DNA from: Acanthamoeba castellanii str. Neff
Taxonomy: Eukaryota > Discosea > Longamoebia > Acanthamoebidae
Assembly: GCF_000313135.1 (NCBI RefSeq)
Contig: NW_004457586.1
Location: 948,064-963,651, forward strand
DNA: 15,588 bases
Direction of reading: 5' to 3'
Part shown: positions 1 through 10,328 of the stretch, piece by piece
How positions within the stretch are numbered: the first letter of the stretch is position 1
Layout of the letters: each line of letters begins with the position of its first letter
Notes under the pieces: model-generated
What the model saw: only the letters and a program-made list of their open reading frames with translations
What the model was told of the DNA's origin: nothing
Databases searched by the model: none
Translations under genes and position numbers: made by a program

Positions 1-887
<887 letters not shown>

Positions 888-1006
888 GGATACGGCCATA
901 CTGCGCAGAAAGCACCGCTTCCCATCCGAACAGCGAAGTTAAGCTGCGCCAGGCGGTGTTAGTACTGGGGTGGGCGACCACCCGGGAATCCACCGTGCCG
1001 CATCCT
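888..1006 (+). rRNA. 5S ribosomal RNA
   Basis: A 119-nt sequence starting GGATACGGCCATACTGCG and ending GTGCCGCATCCT, with the standard eukaryotic 5S core (CCCATCCGAACAGCGAAGTT then AAGCTGCGCC, then GTTAGTACTGGGGTGGG). The 5' and 3' ends pair as helix I: GGAT with ATCC and CGGC with GCCG. One pair in the middle, A892 against C1001, is mismatched. The internal control region of RNA polymerase III 5S genes (box A, bound by TFIIIA) falls at about 937-952. A run of five T follows directly. It is a single copy on the opposite strand from both flanking genes. Exact ends may be off by 1 nt. Confidence 0.95.
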
Positions 1007-1010
1007 TTTT
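1006..1010 (+). terminator. RNA polymerase III T5 terminator of the 5S gene
   Basis: Five consecutive T on the plus strand at the 3' end of the 5S sequence, the usual Pol III stop signal. Confidence 0.85.
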
Positions 1011-1136
1011 GCTCTTCACCATCTACGGAGGTTGCTTGCACCACCTCCACGCACTGGTTTGCAGTTTCTTGCCTTCTTCTGGCATGAGCTATTTACATCT
1101 ACCCTGATTGTTACAGTGGTTGGGCCGCCTCCGCCG

Positions 1137-4100
1137 CTATTCCTTCGTGTCGCAGCTGCGGCCTTGTTCCACATCAAGGCCCTTACTGTTACTGGCCAGG
1201 TCGTGTTCATCGTCCGCGGCCATGTCGCCGGCCTCGCGCGCCTCGTCGTCATCCACCTCGCCACCTTGGCGCCCAGTTCTCTCCTGGCAGCCACCACGCA
1301 GCCACTTAGGCAGCCAACCAGGACCTCGCACGCATTCCTGTGCTTCCAGCGGCGGATGAACGACGAGCAGCGACGTCGTTGACGATCCCACAAGATCGCT
1401 GAAGTGTACCGAGCCGTCGTGTTCATCACCACCGTTGACGAACTCACCATCAGCGTCATCGTCGTAGTCGGCGTTGTCTGTCTGGCCATGCTCGAGGTTT
1501 CCCTCGGCCGAGCTGTTGCTGTCGGCGCTCTGTCCGCGCCCCCGCCGGCCGCCGAAGTGGATGTGGGGGAGGTGGTGGCGGTGGAGGTTGAGGTGGTGCA
1601 CGTGCTGGTGCGTGCGCGACCACTTGCGCTCGTTGCCGATCACGATCATCTGGTACACGTGCTTGGCCTCCTGGTCGAGCGCCTCGGCGAGCACGTCGTC
1701 GCTCTCGCTCACAATGAGCGACATGTTGGCGGATCTGGCGTGCACGAGGGCTTGCACGCCGTCGAAGGTCTCCATGAGCTGCTCCTCGGCCCGCTTCTGC
1801 TCCGCCGAGAAAGCCGAAGCCAAGCCCACGCCGTGGCCGTCACCGGATTCATCAGCCTGCGTTGGGCTCTGCTTGCAATAAATCAATAAAGGCAATTAAC
1901 AAATATTGTCCAGACTGTAGACACGCATGAATGTGAATGGGATAAACTATACAGCTGAGGCGTACTGTCGTGTGGTACGGTGTGTGCTGTTCGGCCATTT
2001 CCAAGTCATCCTTGCTAGGCCTGCGGGGCAGGCTGACGGTCATGGGGCTGCGGCTGGCGTGTGCGGCAGCCCTTCGCTGGCCTGCCGCGGTGCCGCTCCC
2101 CGGAGCCACGAGCCGCCGCCAGGCCGCTTGCACGATTCGCACCAGCAGCCGCATCAGGAACACAATGTCAAAATACTCGTACCAGGCCGGACCCTTCTTC
2201 TTCGTCGGCTTCGCGCCACCGTCACTCTTGTCGTTCTTGTGGTGGGCCTGATTGTCGTCGTCCGAGGTAGAGGCAGCAGTGTCGGACTCGGCCCGCTGGC
2301 GCATCTGAAGCAGGCCGTCGATGGTCGTGAAGTCCGGACTATTGTGTCGCTGCTGCAGGTGGTCGTGATGGGCCGCCTGTCGGGGCACGATGATGGTAAG
2401 ATGCACCTTGGGGTCTTGGGCCAGCTCAAGCGCCACCTTAACCGCCGCCTTTTCGAAGGCGTGGAACGAATAAACGAAGAGAACCCGTTCTACATTGGTC
2501 CGGTGCCGCAGTCTTCCATTGTCCACCAGAATTCCTAAGAATCGGTTGCACATTAACACGTCATCCCCGCCAATTACAGAAAGGTGCAGTTGGCGTACCA
2601 ATGGGCGCTTGAATATGTTGCATGAGTTGATGAGCACGGCGGCCTCCCTCGTTGATACGATCAAATTGTTGGTGCCGGTTCCACCCTATCACTACCAGAT
2701 CGCGCACCTGCGAGGGGGCAAGGGTAGGATTAGTCGTACACTGCGAAGGAGGGGGGAAGTGATGAAGAATGTGTAGTACGCGCGAGTTGGCGGCCTTGAT
2801 AAGGTCTGTGGCCAGGTCGGCAGAGGTGCGGGCAGTGACCTTGAAATTGACGCCCAGCATCAGTGCTCGCTGCCGGGCGAACTCGACAACGTCAGACTTG
2901 TCCAACCGCAGCTGTATATGTTTGATTACACAAGTGTGAGAGGTCGGTACAGCAAGTGTAGTTTTTGAGAAGGAGTCGCGTACAGCGAAGAAATATGTGG
3001 AGGGTCGCTCAGAGATCTCCTTGAGGTGGATGGCCTTGACCTGGGGCTTGCGTCTGGAGTTAGTGCCCTTGGCGTGGGCCTTGGCCAGGGCGCCGGCTAT
3101 GGTCACCATCGACACACCTGTCCTCGCCTCCTGGATGCACACCAGCACCGAGTAACCAGAGCTATAGGTGCACCCCCAGGGGTGAGAATAAAACATGATT
3201 TGTGATTGGCTGGCACAAGTGGTAGCGGCAAACCGTTTGACCCGCTTGGGGTTGTGTTGTTTCTCTCGTCGTGTCCAGAGCAGCCACACGGCCGGTGTTG
3301 TGAGGAATGTGTTCCTGCGTGTTGCGTGAGCAACATTGGTGTATTCGCCGAGAAGGGGTGAGAGGTACCAGAGAGCCATGATCATGAAGATGGCGAACAC
3401 CTGGTTGGTGAGGACGCCGATGTCGAGGCCCACGTTGAGCACGACCAGCTCCACCAGGCCCTTCGTGTTGAGCAAGAAGCCAATCGTCAACGATTCCCTG
3501 GTGCCACGCACAACTCAAAGTCAGACCACCACCAAGCTCTAGCCTTAAAAAAATGCCGCTGTCCAGGAACCTCCACGAGTTACGCAGCAGGCGTGCGGCT
3601 GCTGCGGCGCCCCCGATCTTTCCTATCATGGAGGCCAGAATGATAAGCACGACCGACACGCCAGCCTGGTGTGAGTTGATGGTGCTCAGGTCGGTCTTCA
3701 GGCCCAGATACGTGAAGTAGAGCGGCAGCAAGATGATCATTATCAACTCCTGCACCAAGGTTGATTGAGGTTGAAAGTCATTGGAAAATTACATGATCGG
3801 GTGGTTGAGCACGAACCTCAACTCTTTCGGTGATTCGCAGGGCCACTAGGTGGTTGCGTGGAGTGATGACGCCCAATAGGAATCCGCCGAACATGGAGTG
3901 CACCCCTATCATCTGGAAATGGCGAGCTTGGTGTAAATGTTGCAATGTTTCCAGTTGTAGCCACCGACACTGAACCAACGTACGTCGGTAACCCAAGCCG
4001 AGATGAAGAGTAGAGCAAGAATGAGGATCACGAACTCGTGCTTCATCGTGTTGTGCGAATTGACAGTCCTGTCCCCAAGCGCCAGCCAGCCCCCATTATT

Positions 4101-5132
4101 AACATTATCTTACAGCCAGGTGCGAAACGGGCACGTACTTGGACAGCCAGGTGAGGATGGGGCGCACGATGATCAACATGACGAGCACGTAGCCGACAAA
4201 CACGAGCAAGGTGTACAGGGCGATGAGCAGCCCCGAAGAACCCGCGATGGACACCACAACGGCAAGCAGCAGCCAGGCGCTGCACCGCAGGTCTCATGAT
4301 GAGCTCCACAGGAACAGATGACAAGAAAGAAAGGAGGTGGTGTTTCGTACGCCACGTCATCAATGGCTGCAGACGAAAGGGCGACGACGCCCACCTTCGA
4401 GCGGGTTAGGTCCTGGTTGGTAAGGATGCGGGCCAGCACCGGGAAGGCCGTGATCGACACCGCCACGCCCACGAACAGCATGAATGTGACGAATGTCGCC
4501 GACTTGGCCTGCCGGCGATCACAGTCAGCAGCACCCAACCTGAAGCTGCTGGGTGAAGAGGAGCAGGTTACCATGGGTAGCTCGTGGTAGAGGTAGCCGG
4601 CGGCGCCGACGCCCAGGCCGAAGGGCACCACCATGGCGGTGATGCAGATGAGGGTGGACCCCTTGATATTGCTCTGCATGATGCTAAGGTCCAGCTCCAG
4701 CCCGATCAAGAACATGAACAGAATAAGGCCCAAATAGGCAATGACTAATGCACATTACAAGCGTATGAAGTGAGGGTGCGAACTCAGCAAACAGCAAGAG
4801 GGACGAAGTAAAATAAAATAAAATTCAATAAAAAATACACACCTTTGAAGGTGGGAATGGAGGAGGTAGGGAAGATGGTCTCGGTGAAGCCGGGCACAAA
4901 GCCCATCACAGAAGGCCCCAGCAGGATGCCCGTGAGCACCTCGGCAATCACGCTAGGCTCTGTAGTGTATGGCTGTAAGTGTACTGCACATGAGCTGAAG
5001 GGGGGAAGTACGTTTGATAAATTTGAAGAAGTAGCTGAGGGCCTTGGACACGATGACCACTATGAGCATTTGAATGATGAACAGAGCCAAGGGCGACTTC
5101 TCGAGGGGGTTATCCCCCTCATAGACTCCCAT
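1137..5132 (-). CDS. CPA2/CHX-like cation/H+ antiporter, copy B
   Basis: Predicted monovalent cation (K+ or Na+)/H+ exchanger of an intracellular or plasma membrane, 1023 aa. Exons, 5' to 3': 5132-5012, 4959-4843, 4744-4572, 4508-4351, 4279-4139, 4068-3984, 3912-3817, 3749-3571, 3497-3369, 3314-2984, 2911-2780, 2707-2599, 2534-1966, 1868-1137. The start MGVYEGDNPL matches the start of copy A. Residues about 15-425 form the exchanger domain: QPSVIAEVITGILLGPS, GLILFMFLIGLELD, FPVLARILT, the ion-site pair D187-D188 (AAIDDVAAW), and NTKGLVELVVLNVG with K369. The cytosolic tail (about 452-1023) has USP-like segments around YSVLVCIQEA, LRLDKSD, RVLFVYSFHAFE and NMSLIVSESDDV, a His-rich cluster at 867-882 and an acidic end. 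Exon 10 includes 63 nt that are an intron in copy A but lack a GT donor here. The last acceptor could instead be 9 nt further in. The substrate is not shown by the sequence. Confidence 0.9.
1560..1729 (-). repeat. 170-bp exact duplicate, copy B member
   Basis: Identical base for base to 5812-5981, inside the last exon of copy B. It encodes the segment from NMSLIVSESDDV through the His-rich cluster to HHLPHI. A further block of about 60 bp, around GTCGAAGGTCTCCATGAGCT, is also identical just beyond it. Confidence 0.95.
3162..3224 (-). other. Former intron 10 of copy B, now in frame (donor lost)
   Basis: Copy A has an intron here in phase 2, with exon end ATT GC|GTGAGT. In copy B the homologous junction reads GCC GC|TACCAC, so no GT follows the exon. 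The acceptor (CACCTATAG) is intact. The next GT downstream, and GC donors nearby, are in the wrong phase. Read through, the 63 nt are stop-free and add 21 residues between the membrane domain and the cytosolic tail. One missing G in the assembly (GC|GTACCAC) would instead restore a good donor. Confidence 0.7.
3405..3500 (-). repeat. 96-bp near-exact duplicate, copy B member
   Basis: Matches 7716-7811 at 95 of 96 positions; the only difference is G3458 against A7769, which is silent. It covers most of exon 9 (ESLTIGFLLNTKGLVELVVL and onward) and ends at the CAG acceptor of the preceding intron. Confidence 0.95.
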
Positions 5133-5502
5133 GACCTGCCGCCGCCTTGCCTTGCGTTTCTCCTCTCTCGTTCTTTCTCTTCCTCAGTTGCGTTTTCTGT
5201 GAGAATGGCGCCTATAGAAGAAGAGGACCTTTTGCAGACCAGTTGATCACGCATCAGTCGCGCGTGGTGGAGGAAGCTGCAACTCCTTTGATCTTGGCGT
5301 TACATTCACGTAAAGGACATATTACCTTTTTTAGTTGTAATGCAAGTTAAAATCAAAACTGTTGTGTGGTGTGCACCCTCATGCAAGGAGCATGGTGGCC
5401 AGCCAAATTTTCGTGCTGCCTGCCCACCCCTCAGCCCCGGCCAGCCCTTATTCTCCTCTTCTCCCTCTTCTCTCGTCCTCCTGCATTCTTGCTGTCTGCC
5501 GT
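5133..5502. other. Spacer between tandem antiporter genes
   Basis: 370 nt holding the 3' UTR of copy A and the promoter of copy B, both on the minus strand. No clear TATA box, AATAAA signal or RNA gene is seen. The part near 5440-5500 is pyrimidine-rich on the plus strand. Open frames crossing it on the plus strand are antisense shadows of the copy A last exon. Confidence 0.6.
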
Positions 5503-8500
5503 TCAGACCTCGTCGCTGCTGCTGCTGCTGCTGTCCTCGCCCTTGTCGTGCTTGGCCTCGACGTCTTCGTCCTCTTCTCCTTCATCATCGTCGTCGTCGG
5601 AGTGGTGTCGGCGTCTGGTCAGGCATTCGAAGCATCCGCCCACCGAGAGGCGCGTATCTATGTAGGCCGGCGACTCGAGCGGCGGATGGACCACGAGCAG
5701 CGACGTCGTCGACGAACCCACGAGATCGCTGAACTGGACCGAGCCGTCGTCGCCGTCGGCCGCGTCGTCGTTCTCTGCATCGTCGTCGATGTCGTCGTGG
5801 CGCCCGAAGCTGATGTGGGGGAGGTGGTGGCGGTGGAGGTTGAGGTGGTGCACGTGCTGGTGCGTGCGCGACCACTTGCGCTCGTTGCCGATCACGATCA
5901 TCTGGTACACGTGCTTGGCCTCCTGGTCGAGCGCCTCGGCGAGCACGTCGTCGCTCTCGCTCACAATGAGCGACATGTTGGGTCGGGCGCGCACGAGGGT
6001 CTGCACGCCGTCGAAGGTCTCCATGAGCTGCTCCTCGGCCCGCTTCTGCTCCGCCGAGAAGGCCGACGGCAGCAGCGAACCCAGGGCGTACTTGCCAGAC
6101 GCCGCTCCCGCCGCTTCAAGCGCGATCGAATCCGGGCGATCCTACCCAACGTGTAAGATTAGTGTGTGTGCGGTGCGATGAGGTGCGTGCGTCGTGTTGC
6201 CTGCTGCGTGCGGTGGTGTGTTACCGAGAGGCTGACGCGCGGTGACTCGGCGAGGTCTTCTCCTTCGCTGCTGCTGCTGTCATCGCTGTCGTGGCGCTCG
6301 CCTGTGGTCCTGCGCTCCCTGGCGGCGGCAACGGCGGCGGCTGCGGCCCTCTCCTCCATCTCCACCTCGTTCTCCTTCCTCGCAGAAGTCGTCGGCGACG
6401 ACGCGCCCGGGCGCCTGCGCTGACTCGTCGGCTTCCGCGGGCCGTGGATGCAGCGGCGCACCAGCCGCGCCAGCAGCCCGAACAGGAACAGGATGTCGAA
6501 GTACTGATGCCACGCCGCGCCCTTCTTCTTGGCCGCGGCGGCCGGTGTAGCGGCGGAGGTGGACGACGAGGCGTGGTTGGTGTCGCGCGGGGTGAGGGCA
6601 TCGGTCGAGGAGCTCATGTCATGCTGGGCCGACTGATGGTGGCGATCGCGCATGAGCCACTCCTTGCGGGGCACGACGATGGTGAGGTGCACGTCGGGGT
6701 CGCGGGCCATCTCGAGCGCCACCTTGACCGCCTCCCGCTCGAACGAGTGGAACGAATAGACGAACAGCACCCGCTCCACGTTCGTGCGGTCCCTCAATCT
6801 ACCCTTATCGACAAAAATACCTGTTGCAATGTAGCGCCTGCATTGTTAGCATTCTTCACAAAAACAAGAGCGAACACGACAAGCGAAAAAGAACGAAGAA
6901 CGACGAAGAAGAAGTAAAACGAAGGGCGAGCGTACCGACGGGGGCGCGGATGTGCTGCATGAGGTGGTTGACCCGCCGGCCGCCCTCGTTGATTCGGTCC
7001 GATTTCTGTCGGTTCCAGCCCAGGATGACCAGGTCTTGCACGCGAGAGTTGGCGATCTTGGTGAGGTCGTCAGCGATATCGGCCGAGGCGCGAGCGGTCA
7101 CCTTGAAGGTGACATCGAGCACCGAGGCCCGCTGTCGTGCGAACTCCACCGCATCGGACTTGTCCAACCGCAACTGTACAGCATCAATCGAAACAAGTCA
7201 GCACGACACACGCGACCCTGGCGACCCAGGCGACACGCAACACAGGAAAGTGGCGTACAGCGAAGAAGTAGGTGGAGGGTCGCTCGGAGATCTCGGTAAG
7301 GTGGACGGCCTCGATGCGGGGCTTGCGCTTGGAGTCGATGCCCTTGGCGTGGGCCTTGGCCAGGGCGCCGGCGATCGTCACCATCGACACACCGATCCTC
7401 GCCTCCGGGATGCACACCAGCACCGAATAGTCCGAACTATGCGAAATAACAGCAACAAACGAGTGAGTTGTGAATCCCGCGATTCAGCTCGCCTCGCTCG
7501 AGACTCACGCAATGACGAACCTCTTGCGCATCATGGGGTTGCGCTTCTTCTCTGTTCGCGTCCACAACAGCCACACGATGGGCGTGGTGAGGATGGTGTT
7601 CCTGTGCCGGCAGAGGTTGGTCAGCGATTGGGGCCGGGAGTTGAAAAAAAACAACTCGAGGGCGGAAGGGGGCAGGCACCAGATAGCCATGACGACGAAG
7701 GCGGCGAAGATCTCCTTGGTGAGGACGCCGATGTCGAGGCCCACGTTGAGCACGACCAGCTCCACCAGACCCTTCGTGTTGAGCAAGAAGCCAATCGTCA
7801 ACGATTCCCTGTGGTCGTGGAAAAAGAAGCATCAAACATTAATAATTCTGAACAACAAACCAACAAACAAACAAACAAGCATATATATATGTATAACCAA
7901 ACATTTACATATACAACGAAACATCACAAGATATGAATATATGAAGGTTGGTGGGGAGTACCTCCAGCTGTTGCGAAGGAGACGGGAGGCGATGGTGGCG
8001 CCGCCAATCTTGCCCAACATGGAGACGGCGATGATCAGCACCACCGTCACGCCGGCCTGCCACGTGTTGAGGGTCGACAGGTCGGTCCTGAGGCCCGAGT
8101 ACGTGAAGTAAAGCGGCACCAGGATGATCATGATCAAGTCCTGATTAATGTCGTAAAGATCGAATTCGGGCCTGTCAGAGAAAGCTGAGGGCTCGCTGCT
8201 CCGGGCATTCGGGCGACGCGCGCACCTCAATTCGTTCGGTCATGCGCATGGCGAAGCCGTTGCCGCGCGGGGTGATGACGCCCAGGAAGAAGCCGCCGAA
8301 CATGGAATGCACGCCGATCACCTGTTCGTGGGAGAGAACGAAGACTGACTTCATCAGGGCCTCGCCTATTCTGGCGCAGTCAAACTTGATTTCAAAGCGA
8401 AGACGAGCGCACGCACGTCGGTGGTCCAGGCGGATATGAAGAGGAGGACCAGGATGAGGATCACGAATTCGTGCTTCATCGACTCGCGCGCATGTACTCT

Positions 8501-9660
8501 CCTGTGTGTGGGTTTGCAATCATACAAAGTGTCGACATAATAGCGCCAGGCGACCCACTGGACCAATTGCAAGGTGGTGGCCTGCCGACGTACTTGGAGA
8601 GCCAGCTGAGGATGGGCCGCAGGACCACCACCATGAGGACCACGTAGCCGGCGAAGACCAGCAGCGTGTACACTGCGGTGAGCGAGCCGGATGACCGAGC
8701 AATCGACACCACCACGGCCAACATGATCCACGCCCTGTGCGCTCATTTCCGGGTTAACTGGTTGGCCAATCGGAGAGTGACACGTCGGGGGGGGGGACGG
8801 TACGTGACGTCATCCACGGCGGCCGACGAGAGGGCGATGATGCCCACCTTGGACTGGGTGAGGCCCTGATCGGTGAGAATGCGGGCCAGCACCGGGAAGG
8901 CCGTGATAGACACCGCCACGCCCACGAACAGCAGGAACGATGCGAACGTGGCCGTCTTGGTCTGCAGTAGTAGTAGGAGACGGTGATGAGCACGATGAGC
9001 TTCGATGACAATAGGAGGAGAGAGGGGGGGGGTATACCATGGGCATCTCGTTCCAGATGTAGGCTGACGCGCCGATGCCGAGGACGAAGGGCAACACCAT
9101 GGCGGTGATACTGATGACGGCCGAGCCCTTGAGGTTACGGCGCATGAGGGCCGGGTCCACCTCGAGCCCGACCAGGAACATGAACAAGATGAGGCCCACG
9201 TTGGCGATCACTATGACAGTATGAAGCCAACGGTCAGTTTGACATTGTTGACATCTTTTTTCTTTCTAAAAGCAATAGACTGACTTGGGCTCACACCATT
9301 GAAGATGGTGATGGAAGTGGTCGGAAAGATGTTGACGGTGAAGCCGGGCACGAAGCCCATCACGGAGGGACCCAGCAAGATGCCCGTAATGACCTCGGCG
9401 ATCACGCTCGGTTCTGTAGTGACGTCACATATTAAAATACTCATATTAGAACATCTTCGCCATCATAAAACCAATGTTGGAGTTTTAATATATTGTTTTT
9501 GGTGACAATGAAGAAAGCGTCACGTACGTTTGATGAACTTGAAGAAGTAGCTAAGCACCTTGGCCACGATGACCACGATGATGAGCTGGATAATGAATAG
9601 GTCCAGCGGCGAAGTCAAGAGCGGGTTGGCCCCCTCGTAGATACTCGACGGTCCTGCCAT
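5503..9660 (-). CDS. CPA2/CHX-like cation/H+ antiporter, copy A
   Basis: Predicted monovalent cation/H+ exchanger, 984 aa. Exons, 5' to 3': 9660-9528, 9413-9297, 9210-9038, 8961-8804, 8734-8594, 8501-8417, 8321-8226, 8140-7962, 7808-7680, 7601-7509, 7436-7259, 7173-6936, 6820-6225, 6141-5503. All junctions are GT-AG and the phases close. The exchanger domain (about 20-430) has QPSVIAEVITGILLGPSVMG, GLILFMFLVGLEVD, AFPVLARILTD, the ion-site pair D191-D192 (AAVDDVTAW), IGVHSMFGGFFLGV and NTKGLVELVVLNVG with K373. The cytosolic tail has USP-like segments from about 436 (DYSVLVCIPEA). It is interrupted by a Ser/Ala-rich linker carrying KKKGAAWHQYFDILFLFGLL. The 8-His cluster lies at 866-881, and the protein ends in an Asp/Glu/Ser-rich tail. 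Exons 2-9 and 11 have the same lengths as in copy B, so the pair is a tandem duplication. Closest known relatives by layout are plant CHX proteins; bacterial KefC-type exchangers are more distant. Transport direction and substrate are unknown. Confidence 0.93.
5812..5981 (-). repeat. 170-bp exact duplicate, copy A member
   Basis: Identical to 1560-1729. The sequences flanking it differ from copy B by substitutions and length changes, so the match stands out as a sharp island of identity. Confidence 0.95.
7716..7811 (-). repeat. 96-bp near-exact duplicate, copy A member
   Basis: Partner of 3405-3500 with one silent difference. It begins inside exon 9 and stops at the intron acceptor; the adjoining introns share no obvious similarity. 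Confidence 0.95.
7851..7896 (+). repeat. AAAC-type repeat and AT dinucleotide run in an intron
   Basis: Several CAAA units followed by alternating A/T (CATATATATATGTATA) inside intron 8 of copy A. That intron is 153 nt, the longest in the gene. It is a simple repeat with no evident function and is much more AT-rich than its surroundings. Confidence 0.8.
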
Positions 9661-10328
9661 CTTGTTGTTTGTCGGGGTCCCGCGGCTCCGACCAGTTGTT
9701 ACGAAGTAGGAGGCTCAAATAGCCTCGTCTTGCGTCGTCTGAGGTCTCTTTCTTCTTTTGCAACGGTACAGAAGCCCTTCAAGCGCAATAGCTTCTGCCC
9801 GACGAGAAGTCTTCCCCTTGTAGCGACTTCTGCGGCGGTGAGGATCTTAAAATGGGTGCGGGCTGCGGGCGAGTGGTGGAGGTGAGTGTGCGGTGCACGA
9901 CGGAGTGGCGACTGAGAGGGCACGCGCCGTGTGGGTGTGAAGGAGGTAATGTAGGAGTATGTCCCAAGCCTCCCAAGCCGGACGGGCGAGTGACGAAGGA
10001 CCGGAAGAGAAGCGAAACAGAACGTTCCTGAAACGTTGATTGGTCCATGGTCGAGCACAATCCCAGATAAAGCCTCCAACCCATATAAGCCAGACCAATC
10101 AAGGGGTCGCTCTGGACACGTTGGCACGAGCTTGAGACTTCTCCTCCCATTTCCTGCGGGGTTTTGGCCTCGATCAACAAGCGGGCGATCGAACCCCACC
10201 ATCGGCCAGATTGGTGAAGGAGAAGCACCACAACAACTTGTATCGAGTGGTCTTATAATAGACAAGTACAGAAGAACAGGAGTGGGACAGCTGTAGCCTG
10301 ATCATTTTATCACGGCCTAATTTGCGGC
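9661..10328. other. Spacer upstream of antiporter copy A
   Basis: 668 nt between the kinase 3' end and the copy A start; it should hold the copy A promoter. The minus strand has TATAAGA at 10257-10251 and, 49 nt downstream, an ATG at 10202 opening a 167-codon frame to 9699. The encoded sequence is Pro/Arg/Ser/His-rich with no recognisable domain. It could be a small unknown gene, a copy A leader, or chance. No tRNA or snoRNA could be supported. Confidence 0.5.

Noticed and set aside
2561..3511. 316-codon continuous frame as a separate gene
   Set aside because: It is the antiporter B reading frame running through exons 9-12 and their in-frame introns, with copy A showing where the exons lie.
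5362..6156. 264-codon plus-strand open frame rich in Val, Arg and Ala
   Set aside because: It is antisense to the last exon of antiporter A. A sister frame exists antisense to copy B (1404-1889), so it follows from GC-rich codons; the minus-strand protein is clearly homologous to a known family.
10183..10197. tRNA T-arm-like sequence on the minus strand (GGGGTTCGATCGCCC)
   Set aside because: No matching acceptor, D or anticodon arm could be assembled around it.
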